From the NCBI GenBank assembly GCA_964350145.1, contig CAYGJL010000007.1:23319-87318 (forward strand): DNA of 64,000 bases, written 5' to 3'. The DNA is from JACDCY01 sp964350145 (GTDB lineage Bacteria > Gemmatimonadota > Gemmatimonadetes > Gemmatimonadales > Gemmatimonadaceae). The notes below the pieces were generated by a model. That model was not told the DNA's origin and did no database searches. It worked only from the letters and a program-made list of their open reading frames with translations. Each line of letters begins with the position of its first letter. The first letter of the stretch is position 1. Below, in pieces: positions 15,884 through 25,019 of the stretch. The position numbers and the translations under genes are program-made.

Positions 15884-16210
15884 GAAAGGCGTCTCCGCGC
15901 TCAGGGAATTGTCACACAAAAAAAGGCGGGAAATGACACCTGCGAAGCGCGCGTTCCCGGGAAACGAATGGCGAACCGTGGTCGATGCCTGCCTCGACCA
16001 AGTGCCGCGTTTCCCTGCCGTCGATCACCGGCTGAGGCCGATGTCCGGACTTCATGTTCCTGCCTCCTCGACGCGCGTCGATGTCGCGTTAAGGAAGCTC
16101 GAGCGGGGGCAAAGCTACAATCGGGATAACCTGCAACGAGAGTAGGTGAATGCCTGATCCATGCCGACCGCCGTTCCGCCCGTGGTGGGTCAGTTTCGTC
16201 ATGTTGTCTT

Positions 16211-16433
16211 GCGACTGCGGACTGAGGACTCAGGACCCTTGCGGCCTCAGGACTAACTACAATCGACGATCGACGATTAAGTGAGGACCGAGGACTGAGG
16301 AGAGAAGCATTCCGCCGGTCGGTCCTCGTCTTCCCCGCAGTGTTTCCCATCCTCAGTCCTCGATAAATCGCCGATCCGCGATGGCTCTTGGTCCTGAGGC
16401 CGCAAGGGTCCTGGGTCCTCAATCCGCAATCAC
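16211..16433. repeat. 222-base inverted-repeat element, two REP-like arms (copy 1)
   Basis: The left arm runs 16211-16301 and the right arm 16350-16433, imperfect inverted copies of each other across a 48-base centre. Both contain the core GGACCCTTGCGGCCTCAGG and then a small hairpin, AATCGACGATCGACGATT on the left and a variant on the right. The rest of the gap from 15884 to 16488, between the divergent EB_dh-like gene and hemH, has no gene that I can support. The same arms recur at 36729-37431 and 63943-64000. No open reading frame lies between the arms here, so this copy would be non-autonomous if the family is mobile. Confidence 0.85.
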
Positions 16434-16488
16434 AGGTGAACGTCACCGGAATTGACTCACTATCGTTCCGCCCGTTGCGTGCGTCGCG

Positions 16489-17475
16489 GTGGTTAACTTG
16501 GCCAGCGTGACGACTCGCGACGCGACTCAGCTCGTACTCGTTAACCTGGGGACTCCCCGTGAGCCGACGGCGGCCGCGGTGCGCGAGTTCCTGGACGAGT
16601 TCCTTAGCGATCCGGCGGTGGTAGACTGGCCGCGGTTCGTCTGGCAGCCGATCCTGCGTGGCATAGTGCTCCGCAAGCGCCCGGCACGCGTGGCCGAGCA
16701 GTACGAGTCCATCTGGAGTCCGGGCGGCTCGCCGCTGCGAGTCGAGACCGAAGCGATCGTGGCCGGCGTACGGGAGCGCTCGGGCGGCCGTTTCCACGCG
16801 AGCGCGGCCTACCGGTATGGGGAGCCGTCGCTCGACACTGTGATGCGGCGGCTGGCCCGGGACAGCACGGGCCCGGTGATAGTGTGTCCGCTCTTTCCGC
16901 AGCGCACGGATGCAACGACGGGCACGGCGTTCCTTCGCGCCCGTGAAGCAGCCGCTCGCAACGAAATCGCGGACCGCGTCGTCGAGCGGCTCATGCCGCC
17001 GGACGACCCGGGCTACGTGCGCGCCATGGCAGAGCAATGGCACCGCGCGCTGCGGGAGGCGGGCCACGAAGTCGAGCACATCGTCGTCTCGTTCCATGGG
17101 ATACCGGTTCGGTATGATCGGCGCGAAGGCGGCATGTATGTGCGGGACTGCGAAGCGACGACGCGCGCTTTCCTGGAAGCGATCGACTGGCCCCGCGACC
17201 GGGCCACGCTGGCATATCAATCGGTGTTCGGTCCCGAGCCATGGCTCAAGCCGGCGACGGCGACCATTCTCGAGGAGCTGCCGCGACGGGGCGTGCGTAG
17301 CGTCGCGGTCATCACGCCCGGATTCGTCACAGATGGGTTGGAGACGATCGAGGAGATCGGCATCCGCGGACGCGAGTCCTTCGTGCAGGCAGGGGGCGAG
17401 CATTTTGTCCGCGTCGGCTCGGTAGCTGCCGAGCCCGCGTTCCTGGATGCAGTCGCGGCGCTGGCCGCCGACTGA
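16489..17475 (+). CDS. hemH: Ferrochelatase
   Basis: A 328-residue protein that inserts ferrous iron into protoporphyrin IX, the last step of the protoporphyrin-dependent heme route. The N-terminal LVNLGTP motif, the active-site histidine in VVSFHGIP and the acidic helix ITPGFVTDGLETIEEIG are all in the expected order. The GTG at 16489 is used here; a GTG at 16507 would give a shorter leader before LVLVNLGTP and is equally plausible, as neither has a clear ribosome binding site. A gap of 149 bases separates it from hemA, so it may be its own unit or head the heme cluster. Confidence 0.93.
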   Translation: MVNLASVTTRDATQLVLVNLGTPREPTAAAVREFLDEFLSDPAVVDWPRFVWQPILRGIVLRKRPARVAEQYESIWSPGGSPLRVETEAIVAGVRERSGGRFHASAAYRYGEPSLDTVMRRLARDSTGPVIVCPLFPQRTDATTGTAFLRAREAAARNEIADRVVERLMPPDDPGYVRAMAEQWHRALREAGHEVEHIVVSFHGIPVRYDRREGGMYVRDCEATTRAFLEAIDWPRDRATLAYQSVFGPEPWLKPATATILEELPRRGVRSVAVITPGFVTDGLETIEEIGIRGRESFVQAGGEHFVRVGSVAAEPAFLDAVAALAAD

Positions 17476-17624
17476 CGCCGTCAGGGATCCGCCGACCTGC
17501 GTGTCGGATTTTCGCGGAAATTGCGCGGCCATGACGAGACTGTGACACAGGGCGGCCGGCGCGCGGTACAATGTGCCCAGGCGATTCCCTTCTCTCTGCT
17601 TCGAACCGCTGGATGGAGCGGCGC

Positions 17625-18965
17625 ATGCATCGCATAGGCGTAGTTGGAATTTCGTGGCGACATCGTCGGTCCGACGTACTCGGCGCTTTTACGATCCCCC
17701 GCGAGGAGCGGGCGGAGCGGGTTCCGCAGCTCGCCGTGGCGCTCGGGGTCCGCGAGCTCGTATACGTGGCGACGTGCAACCGCGTGGAGGTCGCGTTCGC
17801 GATCGACGCCGGCACGCCACTGGCGGCGTGCCGGCGCAAGGTCTTCGCCGCACTGGCTGGAAGAGAGCCGCACCCGGGCGAAGCGGAGCAGACGCTCCGC
17901 GTCTGGCAGGGCGAGGGAGCGGCGGAGCACCTCTTTCTGATGACCGCCGGACTCGACTCCGCCCGCATCGGCGAGAGCGAGGTCACCGGACAGGTCCGTG
18001 AAGCGGTGGAGCATTCGCGGGCGCTCGGGCTGCTCGGCCCACGACTCGATACAGTATTCGCCGAGGCCTTGAAGGTGGCCAAGCGCGTGCGCCCGGTCAC
18101 CGAAGGTCGCATCGGGAGGGTGTCGCTCGCGGAGATAGCGCTGCGGCACGTACAGGAGCGCATCGAGCGTACGCCGGGCAGTGTCGCGCTGATCGGGGTA
18201 TCGCCGATGACCGAGCAGTGCGCGCGCTCTCTCGCGGCGGCCGGCACCCGCGTCATCATCGTCAACCGGACCCCGGAGCGAGCCCGAATCCTGGCCGCAG
18301 ACGTCGGTGGCGAGAGCCGCGCGCTCGAGGAATTCCGCTCCGCCCCGGACGATGTCGAAGCCGTGGTAGTCGCAACGGGCGCGCGCGAGCCGGTGCTCTC
18401 GCGCGGTGATCTCGAGCGGCTGGCCGCGCGTGCTTCCTCGGGCGAAGCTCCGCTGGTCGTGGACCTGGGCGTGCCGGCGAACGTCGCGCCCGAAGACGCC
18501 TGCGCCGCCGACGTGCCGCGGCTGGGGATGGACGACATCAGCGATGAAGCCGCCGCCGACCATGGACGGATCCTGCTCGAGTTCGCGGACGCGCGGGCGA
18601 TCGTGGACGAGGCGCTCACCGACCTCCGGCGTCACGCCGAGGAGCGGCTGATCGGCCCGATGATCGCGCAAATGCGCCTGCGCTACCAGCGCACGGCGCT
18701 GGAGGGAGTGGAGCGGCTATTCGAGCGTGACCTCGCCGGGCTGGGCGAGCAGGAGCGCGATTCTATTCGCCGGTGGGCGGAGACCCTCGCGCGGCGTTTC
18801 GCGCATGTGCCCTCGGTGGGCTTGCGCGATCTGGCGTTCCAGGCGGGACCCTCCGCGGTGCAAGCCTTCTTCCAGAATAGCGAGCCCGATCTCGCTCGAG
18901 AGCTGCACGCGGCGATGGAGCGCGCGGGTGCGGGATTCTTCGAACCGGTGGGAGACAAATCGTGA
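17625..18965 (+). CDS. hemA: Glutamyl-tRNA reductase
   Basis: A 446-residue NADPH-dependent enzyme that reduces glutamyl-tRNA to glutamate-1-semialdehyde, the first step of the C5 heme pathway. The catalytic cysteine is Cys51 in VATCNRVEV. The substrate-binding region has GLDSARIGESEVTGQVREA, and a Rossmann fold (VALIGVSPMTEQCARSL) and a C-terminal helical dimerisation domain follow. The ATG at 17625 has GGAG 6 bases upstream, which decides against the in-frame starts at 17571 and 17613. The next gene overlaps its stop by 4 bases. In this enzyme family, heme often controls stability, so this is the usual control point of the cluster. Confidence 0.95.
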   Translation: MHRIGVVGISWRHRRSDVLGAFTIPREERAERVPQLAVALGVRELVYVATCNRVEVAFAIDAGTPLAACRRKVFAALAGREPHPGEAEQTLRVWQGEGAAEHLFLMTAGLDSARIGESEVTGQVREAVEHSRALGLLGPRLDTVFAEALKVAKRVRPVTEGRIGRVSLAEIALRHVQERIERTPGSVALIGVSPMTEQCARSLAAAGTRVIIVNRTPERARILAADVGGESRALEEFRSAPDDVEAVVVATGAREPVLSRGDLERLAARASSGEAPLVVDLGVPANVAPEDACAADVPRLGMDDISDEAAADHGRILLEFADARAIVDEALTDLRRHAEERLIGPMIAQMRLRYQRTALEGVERLFERDLAGLGEQERDSIRRWAETLARRFAHVPSVGLRDLAFQAGPSAVQAFFQNSEPDLARELHAAMERAGAGFFEPVGDKS

Positions 18966-19888
18966 AGCTGCGCATCGGCACGCGCGGGTCAGCACTCGCG
19001 CGCGCGCAGGCAGCGAACGTCGCGCGCCTGCTCGAAGCCCATGGGCATTCCACGGAGATCACCATCATTTCCACCGAAGGCGATCGAGTGACGGATCGCG
19101 GGTTTACCGACGTGGGCGCTTTCGGGATCTTCGTGAGAGAGATCGAAGCCGCGCTGCTCGATGGGCACGTGGACCTTGCGGTTCACTCTTACAAGGACCT
19201 GCCGTCGCGGAGCCCTGATGAACTCATGATCGCGGCGGTGCCGGAGCGGCTGGACGCGGCGGATGTGCTGCTCGCCAGGCCGGACGCCTCGGCCGCGGAG
19301 CGCAGCACGCTGCCCTTGCGGGATGGTGCCCGCGTCGGCACCTCGGCGGCTCGCCGCCAAGCGCTGCTCCGTTCGCTGCGTCCCGACCTCGACGTTGGCA
19401 TGCTGCGCGGCAACGTGCCGACGAGAGTGCGCGCACTCTCGGAGGGACGATTCGACGCGATCGTCCTTGCCGCGGCCGGCCTGGCGCGGCTCGAGCGCGC
19501 GGCGGACGTTGAGGCGCTGCTCGTCCCTGGCGACATCGTGCGCACCCGCCTCGATCCGGCGACCTTCGTTCCGGCGCCGGCGCAGGGTGCGATCGCGGTT
19601 CAAGTGCGGGCGCATGGGTCGGCGGTTCGCGACGCGGTGGCCGCGATCGACGACGCGCGCACCGCGCGCACCTTACGCGCAGAACGCGCAGCGCTGGCGT
19701 TTGCCGATGGAGGATGCACGTTGCCGTTCGGCGCGTGGTGCGAGACGCTGCCTACGGGGGCGCTGCGCTTGATCGTGGCGCTCGGCCGAAGCGATGGCAC
19801 GGTCACGCGTGCCGAAGTCACCGGCGACGACCCTGACGCGGTTGCGGAAGCGGCGTGGCACGACGTCTCCATCGAGGCATTCGCGTGA
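18962..19888 (+). CDS. hemC: Hydroxymethylbilane synthase (porphobilinogen deaminase)
   Basis: A 308-residue enzyme that joins four porphobilinogen units into hydroxymethylbilane. It has the N-terminal RIGTRGSALARAQA, the catalytic region HSYKDLPSR with the preceding Asp, and the dipyrromethane cofactor cysteine in GGCTLPFGAW. The GTG start overlaps the hemA stop and the stop overlaps the hemB start. The length is normal, so no uroporphyrinogen-III synthase domain is fused to it, and no hemD follows. Confidence 0.95.
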   Translation: MKLRIGTRGSALARAQAANVARLLEAHGHSTEITIISTEGDRVTDRGFTDVGAFGIFVREIEAALLDGHVDLAVHSYKDLPSRSPDELMIAAVPERLDAADVLLARPDASAAERSTLPLRDGARVGTSAARRQALLRSLRPDLDVGMLRGNVPTRVRALSEGRFDAIVLAAAGLARLERAADVEALLVPGDIVRTRLDPATFVPAPAQGAIAVQVRAHGSAVRDAVAAIDDARTARTLRAERAALAFADGGCTLPFGAWCETLPTGALRLIVALGRSDGTVTRAEVTGDDPDAVAEAAWHDVSIEAFA

Positions 19889-20886
19889 AGGAACCCGATC
19901 TGGCACGACCCGGTCGCGTGCGCCCACGCCGCCTGCGTCGTAGTGCCGCGCTCCGCGATCTCGTCGCCGAAACGCACGTGAGCGCGTCGCAGTTGATCAT
20001 GCCGCATTTTGTCTTGCCATCGACCGCTGGCGTTGAGCCAATTCCGTCGATGCCCGGCATCTCGCGGCTCGGCGTGGACGATCTGGTGCGAACGGTAGAG
20101 TCCGATCTGCGCTTGGGGGTAAGGGCGGTGCTCCTCTTCGGTGTGCCTCGCGACGGCACCAAAGACGCAGACGGGAGCAGTGCGCGCGACCCCGAGGGCA
20201 CGGTTCCGACGGCGATTCGAGCGCTGCGCGGCGCACTCGGCCACGACATCGTCGTCTTCACCGACGTGTGCTTGTGCGCGTATACCGATCACGGCCACTG
20301 CGGAATTCTGCTGAACGGTGCAGTGGACAACGACCGGTCCCTCGGGCCGATCGCGGCAATGGCACTCGTCCATGCGGAAGCCGGCGCGGACATGGTGGCG
20401 CCGTCGGACATGATGGATGGACGGGTGGCGGCCATCCGCGACGCGCTCGATCGGCAGGGGCAGAGTGACGTCGGTATCCTGTCGTACGCCGTGAAATACG
20501 CGTCGGCGTACTACGGCCCATTTCGCGACGCCGCCGATTCGTCGCCGCACCATGGCGACCGGCGGGGCTACCAGATGGATCCGCGCAACGCCGCCGAGGC
20601 CGTACGCGAAGCGCGGCTCGACGAAGCGGAGGGGGCGGACATGCTGATGGTAAAGCCGGCGCTTGCTTATCTCGATGTGATCCGCCGCGTCCGCGAAGCA
20701 TCGGCGCTGCCGCTCGCTGCCTACAACGTTTCCGGCGAGTACTCCGCCGTGAAGGCGGCAGCGGAACGGGGCTGGCTCGACGAGGGAGCGATCGTGCGCG
20801 AGAACCTTCAGGCAATGGTCCGCGCCGGGGCCGACACGATCATCACGTATCATGCGCGGGAAGCGCTCGCGAAGGGGTGGTTATGA
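19885..20886 (+). CDS. hemB: Delta-aminolevulinic acid dehydratase (porphobilinogen synthase)
   Basis: A 333-residue enzyme that condenses two aminolevulinate molecules into porphobilinogen. It shows a zinc-type metal site with three cysteines (DVCLCAYTDHGHCG), the two active-site lysines in SYAVKYAS and MLMVKPALAY, and the conserved ending TIITYHARE. The GTG at 19885 overlaps the hemC stop by 4 bases and gives the usual length; an upstream ATG would add an unlikely basic leader. The hemL start overlaps its stop. Confidence 0.95.
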   Translation: MKEPDLARPGRVRPRRLRRSAALRDLVAETHVSASQLIMPHFVLPSTAGVEPIPSMPGISRLGVDDLVRTVESDLRLGVRAVLLFGVPRDGTKDADGSSARDPEGTVPTAIRALRGALGHDIVVFTDVCLCAYTDHGHCGILLNGAVDNDRSLGPIAAMALVHAEAGADMVAPSDMMDGRVAAIRDALDRQGQSDVGILSYAVKYASAYYGPFRDAADSSPHHGDRRGYQMDPRNAAEAVREARLDEAEGADMLMVKPALAYLDVIRRVREASALPLAAYNVSGEYSAVKAAAERGWLDEGAIVRENLQAMVRAGADTIITYHAREALAKGWL

Positions 20887-22184
20887 GCGCGGGTCCGCTG
20901 TCCACAGCGTGGATGGCGCGCGCCGAGCGCGTCATGCCCGGAGGGGTGAGTTCGCCCGTGCGCGCTTTTAACGCTGTCGGGGGAACCCCACTCGTGGTGC
21001 GCTCGGGCGCCGGCGCGGAGTTCGAGGATGTGGATGGCCGGCGGTACACCGACTTCGTCTGCTCGTGGGGCCCACTGATTCTCGGGCACGCGCATTCCGA
21101 GGTGCGGCAGGCGATCGCGAGCGCGGTGGCCCGGGGCACCTCGTTCGGAGCGCCGTGCGAACCCGAGATCGAATTGGCCGAGTGGATCGTCGCAGCGTAC
21201 CCGGGGCTCGATCAGGTGCGGTTCGTGTCGTCCGGCACCGAAGCAACGATGAGCGCGATCCGCCTTGCCCGTGGTGCTACGGGCCGCGACAAGATTGTGA
21301 AATTCTCAGGCTGCTACCACGGACACGCCGATCACCTGCTCGTCGCCGCGGGTTCCGGGCTGGTCACGTTCGGCCGGCCCTCGTCGGCCGGCGTGCCGGA
21401 CGCGTTCACGGCGGAGACTCTCGTGTTGCCACTGGACGACGAGCAACGCCTCATAGAACTGCTGCGGCACGAAGGAGACAAGATCGCCGCGGTTATCATC
21501 GAGCCGGTGCCGGCGAACAACGGACTGCTGCTGCAGCGGCACGAGTTCCTAGCTACGCTGCGCCGCGAGACCGAGCGCACGGGCGCGATCCTGATATTCG
21601 ATGAAGTCATCAGCGGGTTCCGGCTCGCCAAGGGCGGCGCGGCCGAGGTGCTCGGTATCACGCCGGATCTCGCGACGTTCGGAAAGGTCATCGGCGGCGG
21701 GCTTCCCGTTGGCGCGTTCGGCGGCCGGCGCGACTTGATGCGCCAGCTTGCGCCGGAAGGCGCCGTGTACCAGGCGGGCACGCTCTCGGGGAACGCTGTG
21801 GCGATGACTGCGGGGCTCGCGACGCTGCGGATTCTCGAGCGCGAGGATGGCTGGACGCGGCTCGAAACTACCGGGTGCGCGTTGGAATCGTTGCTCGCGC
21901 CGGTGCTCGCGTCCGCGCCGTTCCCAGCGCGCCTGGTGCGCCTGGGCTCGCTGTTCTGGATGTCGCTGCAGGCGGGCGAGCCGCCGCGGTCGGCGGACAC
22001 GATCAACCCGATAGCGGCGGCGCGTTATAGGCCGCTCTTTCACTCACTGCTCGCGGACGGCGTGGCTCTCGCGCCGTCGGCGTACGAAGCGGGATTCCTC
22101 TCGCTCGCCCACGAGCCGGCGCACCTAGTGGGGCTGCGTGATGCGCTGTCGCGAGCTCTTGCTCAGCCGGCAGGCCACGCATGA
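20883..22184 (+). CDS. hemL: Glutamate-1-semialdehyde 2,1-aminomutase
   Basis: A 433-residue PLP enzyme that converts glutamate-1-semialdehyde into 5-aminolevulinate, working directly after HemA. It has the start-of-family motif MPGGVSSPVRAF, the tyrosine region SGCYHGHADHLL, DEVISGFR and the PLP lysine in TFGKVIGGGLPVGAFGG. The ATG at 20883 overlaps the hemB stop by 4 bases. The next gene, a histidine kinase, overlaps its stop in turn. Confidence 0.95.
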   Translation: MSAGPLSTAWMARAERVMPGGVSSPVRAFNAVGGTPLVVRSGAGAEFEDVDGRRYTDFVCSWGPLILGHAHSEVRQAIASAVARGTSFGAPCEPEIELAEWIVAAYPGLDQVRFVSSGTEATMSAIRLARGATGRDKIVKFSGCYHGHADHLLVAAGSGLVTFGRPSSAGVPDAFTAETLVLPLDDEQRLIELLRHEGDKIAAVIIEPVPANNGLLLQRHEFLATLRRETERTGAILIFDEVISGFRLAKGGAAEVLGITPDLATFGKVIGGGLPVGAFGGRRDLMRQLAPEGAVYQAGTLSGNAVAMTAGLATLRILEREDGWTRLETTGCALESLLAPVLASAPFPARLVRLGSLFWMSLQAGEPPRSADTINPIAAARYRPLFHSLLADGVALAPSAYEAGFLSLAHEPAHLVGLRDALSRALAQPAGHA

Positions 22185-23281
22185 GGGACTTTCGCCGCCT
22201 CTGGTATTCCCCGCGCCCGCTGCAGGTGGGGTTTATCGTGCTGCTCGCCGTGTGCAGCGCGCAGCTCGTGTACTGGATGGCCGACGAGGTGAGTTACACC
22301 GCGCGCGTGCAGGCACAGCTGCGGGATGGGTACGAAACGCAGGCACGGTCGGCTCGCGCATTGCTGCGTTCGGGCATCGCCTGGCGGGAAGTGGCGCTCA
22401 TCTATCCGGAGATCGCGTTGTCGGCAGACGCGTCGACGGTACAGATCGCGCCCAGCGTCCTTGCCAGACTTGAATCGTCGCGATCTCGGCGACTCAATCG
22501 GTACGCATGGGAAGGGGCCTTCTTCCTGGCAGTTCTCCTCGCGGCAATGGCGGTGGTGTACCGTACCCTCCGGGAGCAGGCGCGACTCCGGCATCGTCAG
22601 GAGGACTTCCTGGCCGCCGTGTCGCATGAGCTCCAGAGCCCGCTGGCGAGCCTGCGCCTCTCGGTGGAGACGCTGGCGATGCGCGATCCGCCGGCGCAGC
22701 GCCGCGCGGAGCTGGTGCAGCGCCTGCTCGCCGACCTTGGCCGCCTGCAGCGGATGATCGCCAACATCCTCGACGCGTCGCGACTGTCTGCCACGGAGAC
22801 GCGCTCTGCCCCGGAACGCGTCGCGCTAGCCGAGTCGGTGCGGTTCGTCGTCGACGAGTTGAGCGACCAGGCGGCGGAGCAGGAGGTGACGCTGCAGACA
22901 GACGTCCCCGAGTCTCTCGCGATCTGGGCGGACCCGGAGGGCGTTCGCACAGTGCTGCGTAACCTGCTGCACAATGGAATTCGCGCGGCCAGCGGAGGGC
23001 GGCGAGTCGCGGTGCGCGGCTCCGAGGCCGACGCTTGGGTTCAGCTCGAAGTGCGCGATGACGGCGCGGGATTCCCCCCCCAAGAGGGGGCGCGCCTGTT
23101 CGAGAAGTTTTATCGCGTGGACGGCGGCGGACCCGCCCGCGCCAGCGGGACCGGGCTCGGCCTCTATCTGGTCTCGCGCTATGTGGAGCTCGACGGCGGA
23201 CGCGTGACCGCGGAAAGCGCTGGCACCGGTGCCGGTGCGCGCTTCACCGTGACCTGGCCCTCGGCCGCGGGGCGCGAGTGA
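22181..23281 (+). CDS. Membrane sensor histidine kinase embedded in the heme operon
   Basis: A 366-residue two-component sensor. Transmembrane helix 1 (about 14-33) and helix 2 (about 108-127) enclose a short periplasmic region of about 75 residues that matches no sensor domain I know. The cytoplasmic part has the H-box AVSHELQSPLASLRLS with His149 as the phospho-acceptor. It also has the N box LRNLLHNGIRAAS, G1 DDGAGFPP and G2 GTGLGLYLV. It overlaps hemL upstream and the response regulator downstream by 4 bases each, so it is translated with the heme enzymes. The signal is unknown; a link to heme, oxygen or periplasmic redox state is only suggested by context. Confidence 0.9.
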   Translation: MRDFRRLWYSPRPLQVGFIVLLAVCSAQLVYWMADEVSYTARVQAQLRDGYETQARSARALLRSGIAWREVALIYPEIALSADASTVQIAPSVLARLESSRSRRLNRYAWEGAFFLAVLLAAMAVVYRTLREQARLRHRQEDFLAAVSHELQSPLASLRLSVETLAMRDPPAQRRAELVQRLLADLGRLQRMIANILDASRLSATETRSAPERVALAESVRFVVDELSDQAAEQEVTLQTDVPESLAIWADPEGVRTVLRNLLHNGIRAASGGRRVAVRGSEADAWVQLEVRDDGAGFPPQEGARLFEKFYRVDGGGPARASGTGLGLYLVSRYVELDGGRVTAESAGTGAGARFTVTWPSAAGRE

Positions 23282-24003
23282 GCGCCAACACGCCGCGGAT
23301 CCTGGTCGTGGAGGACGAGATCAACCTCGCGCGCGGAATTCGCGAGAATCTCGAAGCCGAAGGGTACGCGGTCGAGGTAGTGAGCGACGGCGGCGTAGCG
23401 CTCGACAGGATCCGCCGGCAGGAGTACGGTCTTGTGATCCTCGACGTAATGCTTCCCGGAATGGACGGGTTCACCGTGTGCCAGACGGCGCGGCGCGAAG
23501 GGCGGGACACGCCCGTCCTGTTCCTCACGGCGAAGGGCGGCGGCGGTGACCGCATTCGCGGGCTCGAAGTCGGTGGCGACGACTATCTCCCCAAGCCGTT
23601 CCAGCTGCGGGAGCTGCTGCTGCGCGTCGGAGCGATCCTGCGCCGCCGCCTGCGCTACGACGCGATGACGGCACTGGAGCCAGTGGCGCGCTTCGGTGGA
23701 AACGAGTTCGACTTTCGCAGCTTCCGCGGGCGCTCCTTCGACGGCCGCGACCAGATCCTCACCCAGAAGGAAGCGATGATACTGAAGGTGCTCGTGGAGC
23801 GGGAAGGCGAGGTCGTGTGGCGCGACGAGATCCTCGAGCGGGTGTGGGGCGACGACGTGCTGCCTTCCTCGCGCACGATCGACAACTTCATCGGGCGCCT
23901 CCGCAAGCGCTTCGAGCCCGATCCGGAGCAGCCGCGCTTCTTCCACACCGTGCGCGGCATCGGCTACCGGTTCGTCGCCGCGGGTGAGGACGCCCCCCAA
24001 TGA
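23278..24003 (+). CDS. OmpR-family response regulator embedded in the heme operon
   Basis: A 241-residue regulator with an N-terminal receiver and a C-terminal winged-helix DNA-binding domain. The receiver has the acidic pair Glu12-Asp13, phospho-acceptor Asp56 in LVILDVMLPGMDG and the conserved lysine in YLPKPF. The effector domain has LTQKEAMILKVLVEREGEVV, SSRTIDNFIGRLRKRFE and the closing HTVRGIGYRF. It starts at GTG 23278 over the kinase stop and is itself overlapped by hemE. It is the obvious partner of the kinase upstream and could control this operon or the cytochrome genes nearby. Confidence 0.92.
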   Translation: MSANTPRILVVEDEINLARGIRENLEAEGYAVEVVSDGGVALDRIRRQEYGLVILDVMLPGMDGFTVCQTARREGRDTPVLFLTAKGGGGDRIRGLEVGGDDYLPKPFQLRELLLRVGAILRRRLRYDAMTALEPVARFGGNEFDFRSFRGRSFDGRDQILTQKEAMILKVLVEREGEVVWRDEILERVWGDDVLPSSRTIDNFIGRLRKRFEPDPEQPRFFHTVRGIGYRFVAAGEDAPQ

Positions 24004-25019
24004 ACGATCGCCTCATCCGCACGCTCCGCGGCGAAGCGACAGATCGCAGAGCGCTGTGGGTGATGCGCCAGGCCGGGCGCTACCTACCCGAGTACCGCGC
24101 GCTGCGCGAGCGCCACAGCTTCGAGGAACTGTCGGGCAGCGCCACGCTGGCCGCCGAAGTGACGCTGCAGCCGCTGGCACGCTTCCCGCTCGACGGCGCC
24201 ATCATCTTCGCCGACCTGATGAGCCCCGTCGGAGCGCTGGGCCTGTCCGTCCGGTTCGACCCCGGCCCCGTGGTCGCGAAGCCCGTGCGCACCGCGGGTG
24301 ACGTAGAAGCGCTCGCGGACCCCCAAGCTGGTGAGATTGCGCCGGAGGTCATGCAGGCACTCGGGATCGTGAAGCGCGAGCTGGCCGGGCGCGCGGCGCT
24401 GCTCGGCTTCGCGGGCGCACCGTGGTCGCTCGCCGCGTATCTCGTGCAGGGACGCGGCAGCCCGGGCTTCCCTGCTCTCCGCGCCCTCGCGGCACGCGAC
24501 GAAGGCCTGCTCGCCGCGCTGCTCGACAAGCTCACAACGCTAGCTGTTCGCTACGTCACCGACCAGGTGCGCGCGGGCGCGGACGCGGTGCAGTTGTTCG
24601 ACACGTGGGGCGGGATACTCTCGCTTGCCGACTGGACGCGGCTCGTACTGCCGCACCTCAATCGATTCTTCGCCGAGACGCATCCGCTCGGCGTTCCGCG
24701 GATCATGTTCGTGCAGGATGCGCCACACCTCGTGGACGCCTACGCGGCACTCAGCTCCGAAGCGCTCGCGGTTGATTGGCGGGAGGATCTTCCCTTGCTG
24801 CGCTCCCGACTCCCGGCTGCGAAGGCGCTGCAAGGCAACCTCGATCCGGCTGTTCTGCTCGCCGGCCCGGAGCCGACGCGCAAGGCCGCTCGCGCGCTGC
24901 TCGAGCGCATGCCCGCACGCGGGCACGTCATGAACCTCGGCCACGGCATCATGCCGGAGACTCCGATCGAGAGCGTGCACGCGCTTGTCGCGACGGTGCA
25001 CGAGGAGAATCTGTCATGA
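24000..25019 (+). CDS. hemE: Uroporphyrinogen III decarboxylase
   Basis: A 339-residue enzyme that removes four carboxyl groups from uroporphyrinogen III to give coproporphyrinogen III. The family signature WVMRQAGRYLPEYRALR is near the N-terminus, followed by GFAGAPWSLAAYLVQG, QLFDTWGGILS and the closing LGHGIMPETP. The ATG overlaps the response regulator stop and the hemN ATG overlaps its stop, so the operon continues without a gap. Confidence 0.95.
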   Translation: MNDRLIRTLRGEATDRRALWVMRQAGRYLPEYRALRERHSFEELSGSATLAAEVTLQPLARFPLDGAIIFADLMSPVGALGLSVRFDPGPVVAKPVRTAGDVEALADPQAGEIAPEVMQALGIVKRELAGRAALLGFAGAPWSLAAYLVQGRGSPGFPALRALAARDEGLLAALLDKLTTLAVRYVTDQVRAGADAVQLFDTWGGILSLADWTRLVLPHLNRFFAETHPLGVPRIMFVQDAPHLVDAYAALSSEALAVDWREDLPLLRSRLPAAKALQGNLDPAVLLAGPEPTRKAARALLERMPARGHVMNLGHGIMPETPIESVHALVATVHEENLS

